Source: JAGOTP01 sp964598725 (GTDB taxonomy: Bacteria; Patescibacteriota; Patescibacteriia; 2-12-FULL-60-25). Taken from it: DNA of 64,000 bases. The stretch lies in assembly GCA_964598725.1 (NCBI GenBank), contig CAZRCW010000002.1:62001-126000 (forward strand). Reading direction: 5' to 3'. Every line of letters starts with the position of its first letter. Positions within the stretch are counted from its first letter, which is position 1. A program made the translations under genes and the position numbers. This document shows, piece by piece, positions 7,060-15,891 of this stretch. The notes under the pieces are model-generated. The model was not told the origin of the DNA. It worked only from the letters and a program-made list of their open reading frames with translations, and did no database searches.

Positions 7060-9999
7060 CTAAGATAAACGCTGAAGGAACACGATTCCATCCCCCACCT
7101 CGGCCGCCATCGCTTCCGGCTCAGCTAAACCCGGGGTAAGAACCAGCTCGCTCGCTTTTACATCTTTCGCGATTTCCGCTACCCCGTCTGCGATCAGCTG
7201 CTTGAGCTCAGCGTCTTCGGTACTGTAGGCAAAGCGTACAATGTCGGATGGCGAGAGAACAAGCTGTTTGCGATACGCCATGAGCTGACGGACCAACTCG
7301 CGGCGGAGACCCTTCTTGCGAAGCTCCGGTGTGATCACGGTATCGAGTTCAACCGTATCTTCCGTCGCCTCCGCTTGAGCTGGGGCGAGCTCAACCTGTT
7401 CAACGTTCAATTCATCACGAATAAGCGACAAAAGATCCGTCTGCAAGGCCAAGCGCTGCATTTCCTCGGTCGAACGAACGAAGAGCGTGACCTTTGCGAG
7501 CGCCTGACGAATCGGGAGTTTAGCGACATTTCGCGCTTCCTGCCCTTTCGATACCATTTGACGGACCCAGACCATGTCCTGCATCAAGCGCTCGTTTACG
7601 TAGCGATCCTGCGCTTTCGGCCAGAGCTCCAAGTGCACCGAACTCTTCTGGCCACCGATATCCAAGTAGATCCGTTCGGCGATGAACGGCATGAAGGGCG
7701 CGATAACCTTTGAGAATTCCTCCAAGATTTCTTTGAGCGTGCGAAGCGCATCCATTCGTTCGAATTCGTGCTCCGACTTGAAGCGTTCACGTGAACGACG
7801 CAACCACCACGTCGAAAGATCATCAACAAAAGCTTTGAGCGGACGCGAAGCGGCGGCTAACTCGTAGCTGTTCATCGATTTCGTCACATCAGCAAGCAGC
7901 GCATGGAAGCGCGAGAACAACCAACGATCGAGGACGTGTGCGCTCCGTGGTAACGTGACCTCAATCCGCTGGTCTTTGGCGTAAGTTTCGTAGAAGGTCT
8001 TAACGTTCCAGAGCAAGTTCAAGAAGCCACGCACTACCGACTGAAGATCGCGCTCGGAGAAGTTGAGTGAATCCGCTTCGACCACCGGCGACGACAACAG
8101 GTAATAGCGTAACGCATCCGCCCCATGCGTTGTGAGCACCGCCCATGGATCTGGATAGTTTTTGAGCTTCTTCGACATCTTCTTGCCATCTTCGGCCAGA
8201 ATCAAACCGGTGACGATGACATCTTTAAAGGCCGGCTTATCGAATAACGCCGTCGCCAAAACATGCAGGTTATAGAACCAGCCACGCGTTTGATCTTGAG
8301 CCTCACCGATGAAGTCGGCTGGGAAATGCTGCTCGAACCACTTCTTATTTTCGAATGGGTAGTGCACCGAAGCAACCGGCATACTCCCCGATTCGAACCA
8401 GCAGTCGAAAACTTCTGGAATACGCTTTTTCTCTCCACCACACGAACAAGATAATAGAATATCATCGATCACCGGACGGTGGGCGTCGAAGTCTTGCGGG
8501 AATGTTCCCGGCTTCGCTTGTTTCTTGAGTTCATCGATTGAACCGATGACGGTGCGGTCATTACAGGAGGTACACTCCCATACCGGGATTGGCGAGCCCC
8601 AATAACGGCTGCGCGAAATATTCCAATCTGGCGCCGACTCCAATCCTTTACCGAAGCGGCCCTCCTTGAAATGCTCTGGATGCCACTGCACCTTATCAGC
8701 CGTTTTCAACATGGCCGGCTTCAGATCGGTAACGTTCACGAACCATGCGTCCTGCGCTTTGTAGAGCAAGTGCGTATCACAGCGCCAACAGATGGCGACG
8801 CTATGCACAATCTTTTCTTCTCGGAATAACAAATTACGCGATTTGATGTCTTCAATAACGATTGGATTGGCTTCCGTCGTCTTCTTTCCGGCCAATGGAC
8901 CACAAGCTGCCACAAACAACCCTTCATCGTTCAGCGTTTGCACGATTGGCAAGTTCTTCGCTTTCGCAATCTGCAAGTCCTCTTCGCCGAAGGCGGGGGC
9001 GGTGTGCACAATACCCGTACCGTCGGTGGCCGTGACATGTCCACCTGCAACCACGCGGAATCCATCGCCCTCGACCGGCAAGAACGCATACAATGGTTCG
9101 TAGCGTTTTCCTTCAAGCTCAGCACCCGTCCAACGCCCATGCTCCTTCGTCGCTACACCCTGGAACACGTCCGCGACACGCGCTTCGGCAACAATAAGAA
9201 TATCCGTGCTGTCTACAGCAGACACAGCAACGTAGGTCAGTTCTGGATGGACGCTCAAACCAGTATTGGCTGGCAACGTCCAAGGAGTCGTTGTCCAAGC
9301 GAGGAACGAGACCTTCTTTCCATCAATCTCGGCGAGATCTCCCTGCGCAGGAAACTTCACGTAGACGGTTGGATCTTCGCGATCAATGTAGGAATTCCCC
9401 ATCGCGACTTCAAAGTTCGAGATTGGTGTTGCACAGCGCGGACAATACAACGACACGCGGAAGCCTTTATAAATGTGTTCTTTCTTGTAGAGCTCGGAGA
9501 AGACCCACCAGACGGATTCGATGTAATCGTTATCCATTGTCTTGTAGGAATCATCGAATTCGACCCAGCGTCCAAAACGGCTGATGTACTTTCCCCACTC
9601 TTTTTCATAAGCCAGAATTGCATTTCGGCAAGCTGTGTTGAATTTGCCGATGCCGTAGGCTTCAATTTCACGCTTCGAACCCAACTTCAATTCTTTTTCG
9701 ATAATGTTTTCAATTGGTAAGCCATGACAGTCCCAACCCCATTTCCGTGGAATGCGGTAGCCCTGCATCGTCCAATAGCGTGGCACGGCATCTTTAATCG
9801 CCGACTGAAGCAAGTGGCCATAGTGTGGCAAACCGGTCGCAAACGGTGGGCCGTCGTAGAACGAATAGCCCTTATCGACCGACCGCTCGTCGATACTGCG
9901 CTCAAAAATACGTTCAGCCGCCCAATAGGCAGAAACGCCCTCTTCAATTGAGGGGAACAACGGCTTACGCTCGGGGGAAGTGGCAGGTGCGTCGGACAT
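7060..9999 (-). CDS. ileS: Isoleucyl-tRNA synthetase
   Basis: 979 residues, full length. Charges tRNA-Ile with isoleucine in the cytoplasm. The class I signatures are present: GLPHYGHL (HIGH) in DGPPFATGLPHYGH near the N-terminus and KKMSKKLKNYPDP (KMSKS) in the catalytic core, with the CP1 editing domain between and an anticodon-binding domain after. The wording of the HIGH region matches the eukaryote/archaea-like IleS2 type rather than the common bacterial type. A TAGTCT box ends nine bases before the ATG with no SD, so translation probably starts on a leaderless mRNA. It is divergent from rpiB. Confidence 0.97.
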   Translation of the reverse strand: MSDAPATSPERKPLFPSIEEGVSAYWAAERIFERSIDERSVDKGYSFYDGPPFATGLPHYGHLLQSAIKDAVPRYWTMQGYRIPRKWGWDCHGLPIENIIEKELKLGSKREIEAYGIGKFNTACRNAILAYEKEWGKYISRFGRWVEFDDSYKTMDNDYIESVWWVFSELYKKEHIYKGFRVSLYCPRCATPISNFEVAMGNSYIDREDPTVYVKFPAQGDLAEIDGKKVSFLAWTTTPWTLPANTGLSVHPELTYVAVSAVDSTDILIVAEARVADVFQGVATKEHGRWTGAELEGKRYEPLYAFLPVEGDGFRVVAGGHVTATDGTGIVHTAPAFGEEDLQIAKAKNLPIVQTLNDEGLFVAACGPLAGKKTTEANPIVIEDIKSRNLLFREEKIVHSVAICWRCDTHLLYKAQDAWFVNVTDLKPAMLKTADKVQWHPEHFKEGRFGKGLESAPDWNISRSRYWGSPIPVWECTSCNDRTVIGSIDELKKQAKPGTFPQDFDAHRPVIDDILLSCSCGGEKKRIPEVFDCWFESGSMPVASVHYPFENKKWFEQHFPADFIGEAQDQTRGWFYNLHVLATALFDKPAFKDVIVTGLILAEDGKKMSKKLKNYPDPWAVLTTHGADALRYYLLSSPVVEADSLNFSERDLQSVVRGFLNLLWNVKTFYETYAKDQRIEVTLPRSAHVLDRWLFSRFHALLADVTKSMNSYELAAASRPLKAFVDDLSTWWLRRSRERFKSEHEFERMDALRTLKEILEEFSKVIAPFMPFIAERIYLDIGGQKSSVHLELWPKAQDRYVNERLMQDMVWVRQMVSKGQEARNVAKLPIRQALAKVTLFVRSTEEMQRLALQTDLLSLIRDELNVEQVELAPAQAEATEDTVELDTVITPELRKKGLRRELVRQLMAYRKQLVLSPSDIVRFAYSTEDAELKQLIADGVAEIAKDVKASELVLTPGLAEPEAMAAEVGDGIVFLQRLS

Positions 10000-10096
10000 A
10001 GGAGAGATAGACTAAGAATGCGGGGAACTCAGCACTTGGTCAAGGAAACCCGGTCGTTCACGAAGGAGGGGGCAGATGTGCTAGCATACGGGCCAT

Positions 10097-10555
10097 ATGT
10101 CGTTTCTTCCGTCTCGCGTGGTCATCGGCAGCGATCATGCCGGTTTTGAACTCAAACAAGCCCTTGTTCCATTATTGGTGGAACGCGGCTTTGAAATCCA
10201 CGATTTGTCCCCCATCCTCCAAGAGGGCGATGATTATCCGATCATTGCCGAGCAGGTTGCCGAGCAGGTTGCTCAGAGTGAGGATCAAACTTGGGGTGTT
10301 TTACTCTGCGGTAGCGGAATCGGGGTGAGCATCGCCGCTAATCGCGTACCCGGTGTCCGTGCTGCCCTGGTCCGCACGCCAGAAGATGCCAAAAGCGCTC
10401 GTTTGGACGATCACGCCAATATCCTGGAACTCGGCGGACGCGTGACTACAGCCGCTGAATTGCCGGCTATTCTAGAAACCTGGATCTCAACCCAACCGTC
10501 CGCCGATGCCCGTCATCTCCGCCGTGTCGCCGAACTCGACCAACCCAACGCCTAA
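10097..10555 (+). CDS. rpiB: Ribose-5-phosphate isomerase B
   Basis: 152 residues. Interconverts ribose-5-phosphate and ribulose-5-phosphate. Family signatures are clear: IGSDHAGFELK at the N-terminus (Asp/His of the active site), LLCGSGIGVSIAANR (phosphate loop and the catalytic Cys) and the NILELGGR segment. The C-terminal tail is somewhat longer than usual. A 12-base direct repeat in the gene gives AEQVAEQVA. TGCTAGCAT ends nine bases before the ATG, an extended -10 box placed for a leaderless transcript. The next gene of the same pathway starts four bases after its stop. Confidence 0.93.
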   Translation: MSFLPSRVVIGSDHAGFELKQALVPLLVERGFEIHDLSPILQEGDDYPIIAEQVAEQVAQSEDQTWGVLLCGSGIGVSIAANRVPGVRAALVRTPEDAKSARLDDHANILELGGRVTTAAELPAILETWISTQPSADARHLRRVAELDQPNA

Positions 10556-10559
10556 TCTT

Positions 10560-11267
10560 ATGCCAAACCAACATCCGAGCCACAAACCGTTCCCCTACGA
10601 GATCTTGCCAACCATTCTGGAACAAGACGCCGAAACCTGTCGTGAAAAAATCAAGATCGCAGAAACCGCCAGCAAATGGATTCAATGGGACATTATGGAC
10701 GGGAAGTTCGTGAACAACACGACTTGGGCTGATCCAGCCGTTATCAAGAATTGGACTATTCATGCAAAAATCGAACTCGACCTGATGGTCGAAGACCCAG
10801 CATCCGTCATTGGTCGTTGGCAGAATATTCATGCCTTCCGTCGAGCAATCTGGCATATCGAAGCCGATATCGATCACCTCAAACTCATCCGCACGCTCAA
10901 AGACGAAGGGCGCGAAGTCGGTCTCGCGATCTCGCCGAAGACTTCGCTGATGGATCTCGCCTCCTACCTCGACCTGATCGACGTGGTTCAGGTCATGGGA
11001 GTTGAACCAGGCAAGAGCGGTCAGGAGCTCTTAGCTGGGACGGCGGAGCGCGTTCAAGCGATCCGCAAGATGAAGGGTAAGAAAACAAAAGACGAGTCAG
11101 AAGTCATAATCAGTGTCGACGGTGGGGTAAATGCCCAGACCCTCCTCCCACTCGCCAAAGCTGGTGCAACCCACTTCTGCATGAATAGCGCCTTCTACGG
11201 CCATGCCTTCCCACGCGATTTCCTCTTCGGTCAGCTGGATCGATTAGAGCATTTAGGCTTACACTAA
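10560..11267 (+). CDS. Ribulose-phosphate 3-epimerase-like protein, divergent metal site
   Basis: 235 residues, TIM-barrel. It aligns with Rpe throughout: LPTILEQD, WDIMDGKFVNN, DLMVEDP, VMGVEPGKSGQ and SVDGGVNAQT. Rpe interconverts ribulose-5-P and xylulose-5-P. The two catalytic Asp (in WDIMDG and VDGG) are kept, but both metal-binding His are replaced: the His of HxDVMD by Gln (IQWDIMD), and the His of DVHLMV by Asp (ELDLMV). The Ser of APSIL is Thr. It follows rpiB by four bases and precedes a transketolase, so a pentose-phosphate role is likely, but activity or metal choice may differ. Confidence 0.8.
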   Translation: MPNQHPSHKPFPYEILPTILEQDAETCREKIKIAETASKWIQWDIMDGKFVNNTTWADPAVIKNWTIHAKIELDLMVEDPASVIGRWQNIHAFRRAIWHIEADIDHLKLIRTLKDEGREVGLAISPKTSLMDLASYLDLIDVVQVMGVEPGKSGQELLAGTAERVQAIRKMKGKKTKDESEVIISVDGGVNAQTLLPLAKAGATHFCMNSAFYGHAFPRDFLFGQLDRLEHLGLH

Positions 11268-11274
11268 CTTGTAT

Positions 11275-12489
11275 ATGATGAACCTTCGAACTCTTTGTTT
11301 TAGCATCGGCGCGCTTAGTCTCGCCCTTCTTCTTGGAAATGCCCATGCCAGTCAGGCAGCAACGCTAACAACAGGTAGCTTAATCAAAGCCTCCGGCCCA
11401 GCCGTCTATTACTTCTCAGAAAACGGTAAGCGCTACGCGTTTCCTGATACCGCGACCTATGCCAGCTGGTACAGTGATTTCAATAACGTTCAGACATTGA
11501 CCGATTCCGAACTCGCGAGCGTGCCGTTCGGTGGCGTTGTCACGATCCGCCCAGGCTCGCGCATGGTGAAAATTCAGACCGATCCACGCGTCTACGCGGT
11601 TGCTCGAGGCGGCGTATTACGTTGGGTCCGGACCGAAGCCCTCGCTCAAGCTTTGTATGGCATGAGCTGGAATCGTCAGGTCAGCGATGTACCAGATGCC
11701 TTCTTCACGAACTACCGCATTCAGGGTGAGGTTACCCAAGCCTCCGATTTCTCTGTGTCCGACGAACAATCCGCCGGAGTGAGCATCGATGCAGATTTGC
11801 GTGCGCGTGGAACAACTCCGACGTCAACGATTCCAACCACACCAACCTCGACGCCGACGACACCAACTTCAACACCGGTCACACCAACCTCGACCACACC
11901 TGTCGCTACAACCACACAAGCCTCACTCGAAGGTCGGGTGGAGATTCTAAGTGCCGGTCCGTATCGCCCAGGGGATGTCATTACGATCCTTGGAACCGTT
12001 ACCCGCGGCCAAGCTGATCTTATTCGCTTGGTCTACGGCACCAGTAGCACCTTGATCGGCGCCTGTAGCACGAGTCCGTGTCGTGCGGATTTCACCATTC
12101 CAGATGCCCGTGCCACAACAACCATTCAACTCAACGCCGTTCTCCTTCAGGGCGCTGGCACGAGCACCGTATCCGTCACCAGTACGAAAGAGTTTGAAGT
12201 CATGGCAAACCGTGTCTCGTCTGAAATCCATATCACTAGCCAAGCCCGCGTTAGCTATGGCAGCTTCCGCCTGATCCGAGTCGACGTCGATCCGTCGCTT
12301 TCTGCCCGCTCGATCAAGATCATGATCGATGGCGTCATGCAAAACCAATGCGACCGCACCCAATATTGCGAGAGTTACCTGAACGAAGCTTCACCGGTCG
12401 GTACCGTCCACTCGATTTATGCCGCGATCCTCGACTGGGACTATCACACCGTCTACAGCCCGATCTCGACCCTTGAAGTTGTACAATAA
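11275..12489 (+). CDS. Secreted surface protein with the 'LIKxSGxxVYYF' module
   Basis: About 404 residues. Signal peptide (ending HASQA), then a ~140-residue module with LIKASGPAVYYFSENGKRY, IRPGSRMVKIQTDPRVYAV and DVPDAFFTNY, then a Thr/Pro repeat linker (TPTSTP-type, about residues 178-215), then a beta-rich C-terminal half. The same N-terminal module occurs in the gene at 12967, and related shorter units are repeated in 35718-37916. It is probably a cell-envelope protein; ligand unknown. TACACT ends nine bases before the ATG at 11275; a second ATG follows at once and a TTG lies at 11269. Confidence 0.75.
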   Translation: MMNLRTLCFSIGALSLALLLGNAHASQAATLTTGSLIKASGPAVYYFSENGKRYAFPDTATYASWYSDFNNVQTLTDSELASVPFGGVVTIRPGSRMVKIQTDPRVYAVARGGVLRWVRTEALAQALYGMSWNRQVSDVPDAFFTNYRIQGEVTQASDFSVSDEQSAGVSIDADLRARGTTPTSTIPTTPTSTPTTPTSTPVTPTSTTPVATTTQASLEGRVEILSAGPYRPGDVITILGTVTRGQADLIRLVYGTSSTLIGACSTSPCRADFTIPDARATTTIQLNAVLLQGAGTSTVSVTSTKEFEVMANRVSSEIHITSQARVSYGSFRLIRVDVDPSLSARSIKIMIDGVMQNQCDRTQYCESYLNEASPVGTVHSIYAAILDWDYHTVYSPISTLEVVQ

Positions 12490-12515
12490 GCCCCCACGTG
12501 GCTAAATCGAGAGGT

Positions 12516-12929
12516 ATGCCGAACTCCCCTCTCCAGAAGACCGATTTTTCCAGCTTCGTCCAAGATACGCAGGTCTTGTTTGATCGCTGTATCGACTTGA
12601 TGCGTAGTAAATCGAACGATTACGCCGAAGGTGGCGACGCCTTTCTGAACTTCAAGACGGCCGCTCAAATTGCCGGCATCTCCCCGGAACAGACCTTGTT
12701 GACTTTGCTCGGCATGAAGATGTCGCGCCTGACGCAGCTCATCAGTAAAGGCAAGAAAGCCAAGAACGAATCAGTCGAAGACACCATGCTCGACATCATT
12801 AACTACGTGGTGTTGCTTCGTGGTATGATGCATGAGCAGGAGAATCCTCCTACGAGTGTTCCTGTTGCGCCTTCGGAAGCAGGTCTAGGCTCCTACAACC
12901 AGTCCGCTCCGAACTTATTGCAACAATAA
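12516..12929 (+). CDS. DUF1599 / nucleotide-modification-associated domain protein
   Basis: 137 residues. The pattern KSNDYAEGGDAFLNF, followed by the MKMSRLTQLI helix and ESVEDTMLDIINYVVLL, matches the DUF1599 (Nmad1-type) family, an all-alpha fold related to MazG/dUTPase pyrophosphatases. Such proteins are associated with nucleotide pool or modification roles, but the reaction is not established. I chose the ATG at 12516; an in-frame GTG at 12498 is possible. It sits between the two surface-module genes on the same strand. Confidence 0.75.
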   Translation: MPNSPLQKTDFSSFVQDTQVLFDRCIDLMRSKSNDYAEGGDAFLNFKTAAQIAGISPEQTLLTLLGMKMSRLTQLISKGKKAKNESVEDTMLDIINYVVLLRGMMHEQENPPTSVPVAPSEAGLGSYNQSAPNLLQQ

Positions 12930-12966
12930 TTCATTATCGACGAGTGTTCTTACACTCGCCTCGTAT

Positions 12967-13761
12967 ATGACCTTCAAACGTCTTTTGAGCGCTGCGTCTA
13001 CGCTTACATTGCTTGCCAGTGTTGCTATGCCGCTTGCCGCTTCCGCTGCCACGACCAGCGCCTTCAACTCCGGCGACTTGATCAAAGGCTCCGGCTCGAC
13101 TGTTTACTACTTCGCTTCGAACGGAAAGCGCTTTGTCTTTCCAAACGAAAAGACCTACTTCACCTGGTATAGCAACTTCTCAACTGTGAAGCAGATTCCA
13201 GACGGTCAGCTCTCGACCATTGCACTCGGTGGCAATGTCACCTACCGCCCAGGTCGCAAGATGATCAAGATCACGACTGACCCACGCGTCTACGTTGTCG
13301 ATCAGGGAGGATTCCTTCGTCACGTCACCAGCGAGCAGCTCGCACAAACGCTCTACGGAACCAACTGGAAGAACGATATTGAAGATGTTCCAGACGCCTT
13401 CTTCACCAACTACCGTGAAGGCACCGCGATCCAGACCGCGTCCGACTACAACACGGACAACGTGATGACGCTTACGACGACGATCAACCAGGACAAGCAG
13501 TTCGACGAAACCAAAATGACGATTTCGATCGGTACGCTCGCCAACGGCTTTGTTCCAACAACGTTGACCGTCAAGCGAGGCACCGAAATCACTTGGACCA
13601 ATACCGACACAACCGATCACACCGTGACCGGCGCCGGCTTTGACTCCGGTTTGCTCGCTCCAGGCCGCACGTTCGTTCGCCGCTTCGACACAGTCGGCTC
13701 GTTCGACTACCGCGACACGGCTCACGTGACGATGCAGGGCACAATCAACGTCGTTCAATAG
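12967..13761 (+). CDS. Secreted protein: surface module plus cupredoxin-like domain without Cys ligand
   Basis: 264 residues. Signal peptide (ending ASAA), the same ~130-residue module as the gene at 11275 (LIKGSGSTVYYFASNGKRF ... DVPDAFFTNY), then a C-terminal plastocyanin-like domain (GFVPTTLTVKRGTEITWTN, DHTVTG). In copper-binding cupredoxins the last loop reads YxCxxHxxM; here it is YRDTAHVTM, so His and Met remain but Cys is replaced by Asp. A normal type 1 copper centre is therefore unlikely. TACACT ends 10 bases before the ATG. Confidence 0.8.
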   Translation: MTFKRLLSAASTLTLLASVAMPLAASAATTSAFNSGDLIKGSGSTVYYFASNGKRFVFPNEKTYFTWYSNFSTVKQIPDGQLSTIALGGNVTYRPGRKMIKITTDPRVYVVDQGGFLRHVTSEQLAQTLYGTNWKNDIEDVPDAFFTNYREGTAIQTASDYNTDNVMTLTTTINQDKQFDETKMTISIGTLANGFVPTTLTVKRGTEITWTNTDTTDHTVTGAGFDSGLLAPGRTFVRRFDTVGSFDYRDTAHVTMQGTINVVQ

Positions 13762-13774
13762 AACTTCGTTGCAG

Positions 13775-13811
13775 AAAAATCACCTCGGCTCCGGCTGAGG
13801 TGATTTTTTTT
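13775..13811 (+). terminator. Intrinsic terminator
   Basis: CACCTC..GAGGTG hairpin with flanking A and T runs after the cupredoxin-like gene. Confidence 0.85.
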
Positions 13812-13843
13812 CTGCCTTCCATGGAGTATGCTGTCAGCAACGT

Positions 13844-14707
13844 ATGTTCTTTCGTTCCGCTCCCAGCAAACCCAACCTGTCGCTCAAAGAGCTTGCTCAG
13901 CTTGCGTATGATATTCGAATCGATATTCTCCAAGCACTCAACGAAGCCAAGAGTGGCCATACCGGTGGACCTCTCGGTATGGCGGATATCTTTACGGCCC
14001 TCTACTTTCACATCTTAAACGTCGATCCCAAGAAACCAGATTGGGCCGAGCGCGATCGTCTCGTCTTATCGTGTGGCCATATCTGTCCTGTCTTGTACGC
14101 AACACTCGCTCGTCGTGGCTTTTGTGACCGTGCACAGTTTTTGAAAACACTGCGCAAGAAAGGTAGTCCATTCCAAGGGCATCCCAACAATCACTTCAAC
14201 ATGGGTATCGAAACCTCAAGCGGCCCCTTAGCTCAAGGTTATTCTCAGGCGATCGGCATGGCGCTGACTGCACGTCTGCGTGGTGAAAAATGGCGCACAT
14301 ATTTGATCGGTAGCGATGGGGAGATGAACGAAGGACAAGTTTGGGAAGCTATTCTCTTTGCAGGGAAAGAGAAGCTTTCGAATCTGACCTGTATCATCGA
14401 TCGCAACAACATCCAGATCGACGGTAACACCGAAGATATCATGCCGCTCGAACCACTCGCCGATAAATGGCGGGCCTTCAACTGGAACGTGATCGAAATC
14501 GATGGTCATAACTTCCGAACCATCATCGATGCCTACAAGCTCGCCGCAACGGTTCATGACAAACCCAGCGTCATTATCGCGCATACGATTCCGGGGAAAG
14601 GTGTGTCGTTCATGGAACACAATTACGAATGGCATGGAAAAGCTCCGAACAAAGACGAACTCGCCAAAGCGCTCATCGAACTCAACGCCGCCAAATCCGC
14701 TCTATGA
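13844..14707 (+). CDS. Transketolase, N-terminal (TPP-binding) subunit
   Basis: 287 residues. Half of a split transketolase that moves two-carbon units between sugar phosphates. SGHTGGPLGMADI and the TPP/Mg motif GSDGEMNEGQVWE...DRNNIQIDG are intact, as is the HTIPGKGVSFME loop. TATGCT ends 11 bases before the ATG and there is no SD. Its TGA overlaps the ATG of the C-terminal subunit (ATGA), so the pair is translationally coupled and presumably assembles as a heterotetramer. With rpiB and the rpe-like gene this gives a non-oxidative pentose-phosphate set. Confidence 0.94.
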   Translation: MFFRSAPSKPNLSLKELAQLAYDIRIDILQALNEAKSGHTGGPLGMADIFTALYFHILNVDPKKPDWAERDRLVLSCGHICPVLYATLARRGFCDRAQFLKTLRKKGSPFQGHPNNHFNMGIETSSGPLAQGYSQAIGMALTARLRGEKWRTYLIGSDGEMNEGQVWEAILFAGKEKLSNLTCIIDRNNIQIDGNTEDIMPLEPLADKWRAFNWNVIEIDGHNFRTIIDAYKLAATVHDKPSVIIAHTIPGKGVSFMEHNYEWHGKAPNKDELAKALIELNAAKSAL

Positions 14708-15699
14708 AATCCTCTGCAAAATCCCCTGCCTTTCCGCTTCATCCGAGCCTGCTCACAGTGACGCCTGAACGGGTCGCGAATCGTGATGGGTACGGTCAAG
14801 GCGTCCTCGAACTCGGTAAACAGGATGAGCGAATCATGGTCCTGACGGCGGACGTCGCAGAATCAACGCGCGTCTTAGCGTTCAAGCAACAGTTTCCAAA
14901 GCGGTTCGTTGAATGTGGCGTCTCTGAACAGAACATGATGGGAATAGCAGCAGGACTCGCACTGTCTGGGCAGATTCCGTTCGTAAGTTCGTATGCCACC
15001 TTCTCCCCTGGTCGCTCATGGGATCAGTTACGTGTATCCGTCTGTTACAGTAACGCCAACGTAAAGATTGTGGGCGCTCATACCGGGATCTCGGTCGGTC
15101 CAGATGGGGCAACGCACCAAGCACTGGAAGACATAGCGATGACACGCGTCCTCCCAGGACTGGTTGTGATCGCTCCGTGTGACACGCATGAAGCAAAGAA
15201 AGCCACCATCGCTGCCGCAAAGTACGCCGGACCGGTTTACCTACGCCTCGCTCGTGAAAAAACACCCGTCATCACGACCGAAGACAGTCCATTCGAAATC
15301 GGTAAAGCTTACGTCGTACGCCCCGGGAAAGATGTGACGATCATTGCGACCGGACCACTTCTCGCCGAAGCGCTCTTCGCCGCCGAAGCGCTGGCAAAAA
15401 AGCAGATCGAGGCAGAAGTGATCAACTGTCCAACAATCAAACCGCTAGACAAAGACACGCTCTTGAAGAGCCTTAAAAAGACCGGCTGCGGCATAACGGT
15501 TGAAGAGCATCAGATTACCGGCGGCCTCTTCGGCGCTGTATCAGAGCTCACCGCTCGTATCCTCCCGACCCCACTTGAGGCAATCGGAATGCCGGATTCT
15601 TTTGGAGAATCTGGTGAGCCAGCCGAGCTACTTTCCGCATATGACATGGATAGTACTGCCATTCAAGCGGCCGTAAAACGGGTTTTACGCAGAATCTAG
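14704..15699 (+). CDS. Transketolase, C-terminal (pyrimidine-binding) subunit
   Basis: 331 residues. Contains RDGYGQGVLELGKQDERIMVLTADV-type start of the Pyr domain (split here by description), the FVECGVSEQNMMGIAAGLA segment with the catalytic Glu, and the transketolase C-terminal domain (VEEHQITGGLFGAV). It overlaps the N-terminal subunit by four bases. Within it, GAHTGISVGPDGATHQ matches the conserved substrate/cofactor loop. No sign of loss of function. Confidence 0.93.
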   Translation: MKSSAKSPAFPLHPSLLTVTPERVANRDGYGQGVLELGKQDERIMVLTADVAESTRVLAFKQQFPKRFVECGVSEQNMMGIAAGLALSGQIPFVSSYATFSPGRSWDQLRVSVCYSNANVKIVGAHTGISVGPDGATHQALEDIAMTRVLPGLVVIAPCDTHEAKKATIAAAKYAGPVYLRLAREKTPVITTEDSPFEIGKAYVVRPGKDVTIIATGPLLAEALFAAEALAKKQIEAEVINCPTIKPLDKDTLLKSLKKTGCGITVEEHQITGGLFGAVSELTARILPTPLEAIGMPDSFGESGEPAELLSAYDMDSTAIQAAVKRVLRRI

Positions 15700-15720
15700 C
15701 GGCTTTTAGCCGAAAAAACG

Positions 15721-15749
15721 TTGACAGAACACGAAAGTTGTGCTATCAT
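15721..15749 (+). promoter_or_regulatory. Strong sigma70-type promoter
   Basis: TTGACA (15721-15726), 17 bases, TATCAT (15744-15749) preceded by TGC. It gives a leader of about 135 bases before the Nudix gene. Confidence 0.8.
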
Positions 15750-15756
15750 CTTGTAC

Positions 15757-15866
15757 TAATAGGTGAGGTTTTTTGTCTCAAGATTGATGTGACCTCGAGG
15801 GGCGAGACTCGTCTCTCCCCTGCGTCAGGAAACGGACCATCTTGAGAGAACGACCCTCTCCTAGAA
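15757..15866 (+). ncRNA. Structured leader RNA, candidate regulatory element
   Basis: Nested pairings can be drawn by hand. The outermost is AGGTGAGG (15761-15768) with CCTCTCCT (15855-15862), one mismatch. Inside it are TCTCAAGAT (15776-15784) with ATCTTGAGA (15839-15847), TGAC (15790-15793) with GTCA (15824-15827), and a central hairpin AGGGG..GAGAC / GTCTC..CCCCT (15798-15821). It matches no riboswitch class I can name. It lies between a strong promoter and the Nudix gene at 15892. Confidence 0.55.
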
Positions 15867-15891
15867 GCTATTCTTATCTCTCCCATTTTCT

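Noticed and set aside
8938..9720. 260-residue open frame on the + strand
   Set aside because: Antisense to ileS, with no start signals and no recognisable fold.
15750..15891. Signal recognition particle RNA or 6S RNA
   Set aside because: The conserved SRP loop (GGAA..AGCAGC) is absent and the folding is nested with a closed base rather than one long hairpin or an open bubble.
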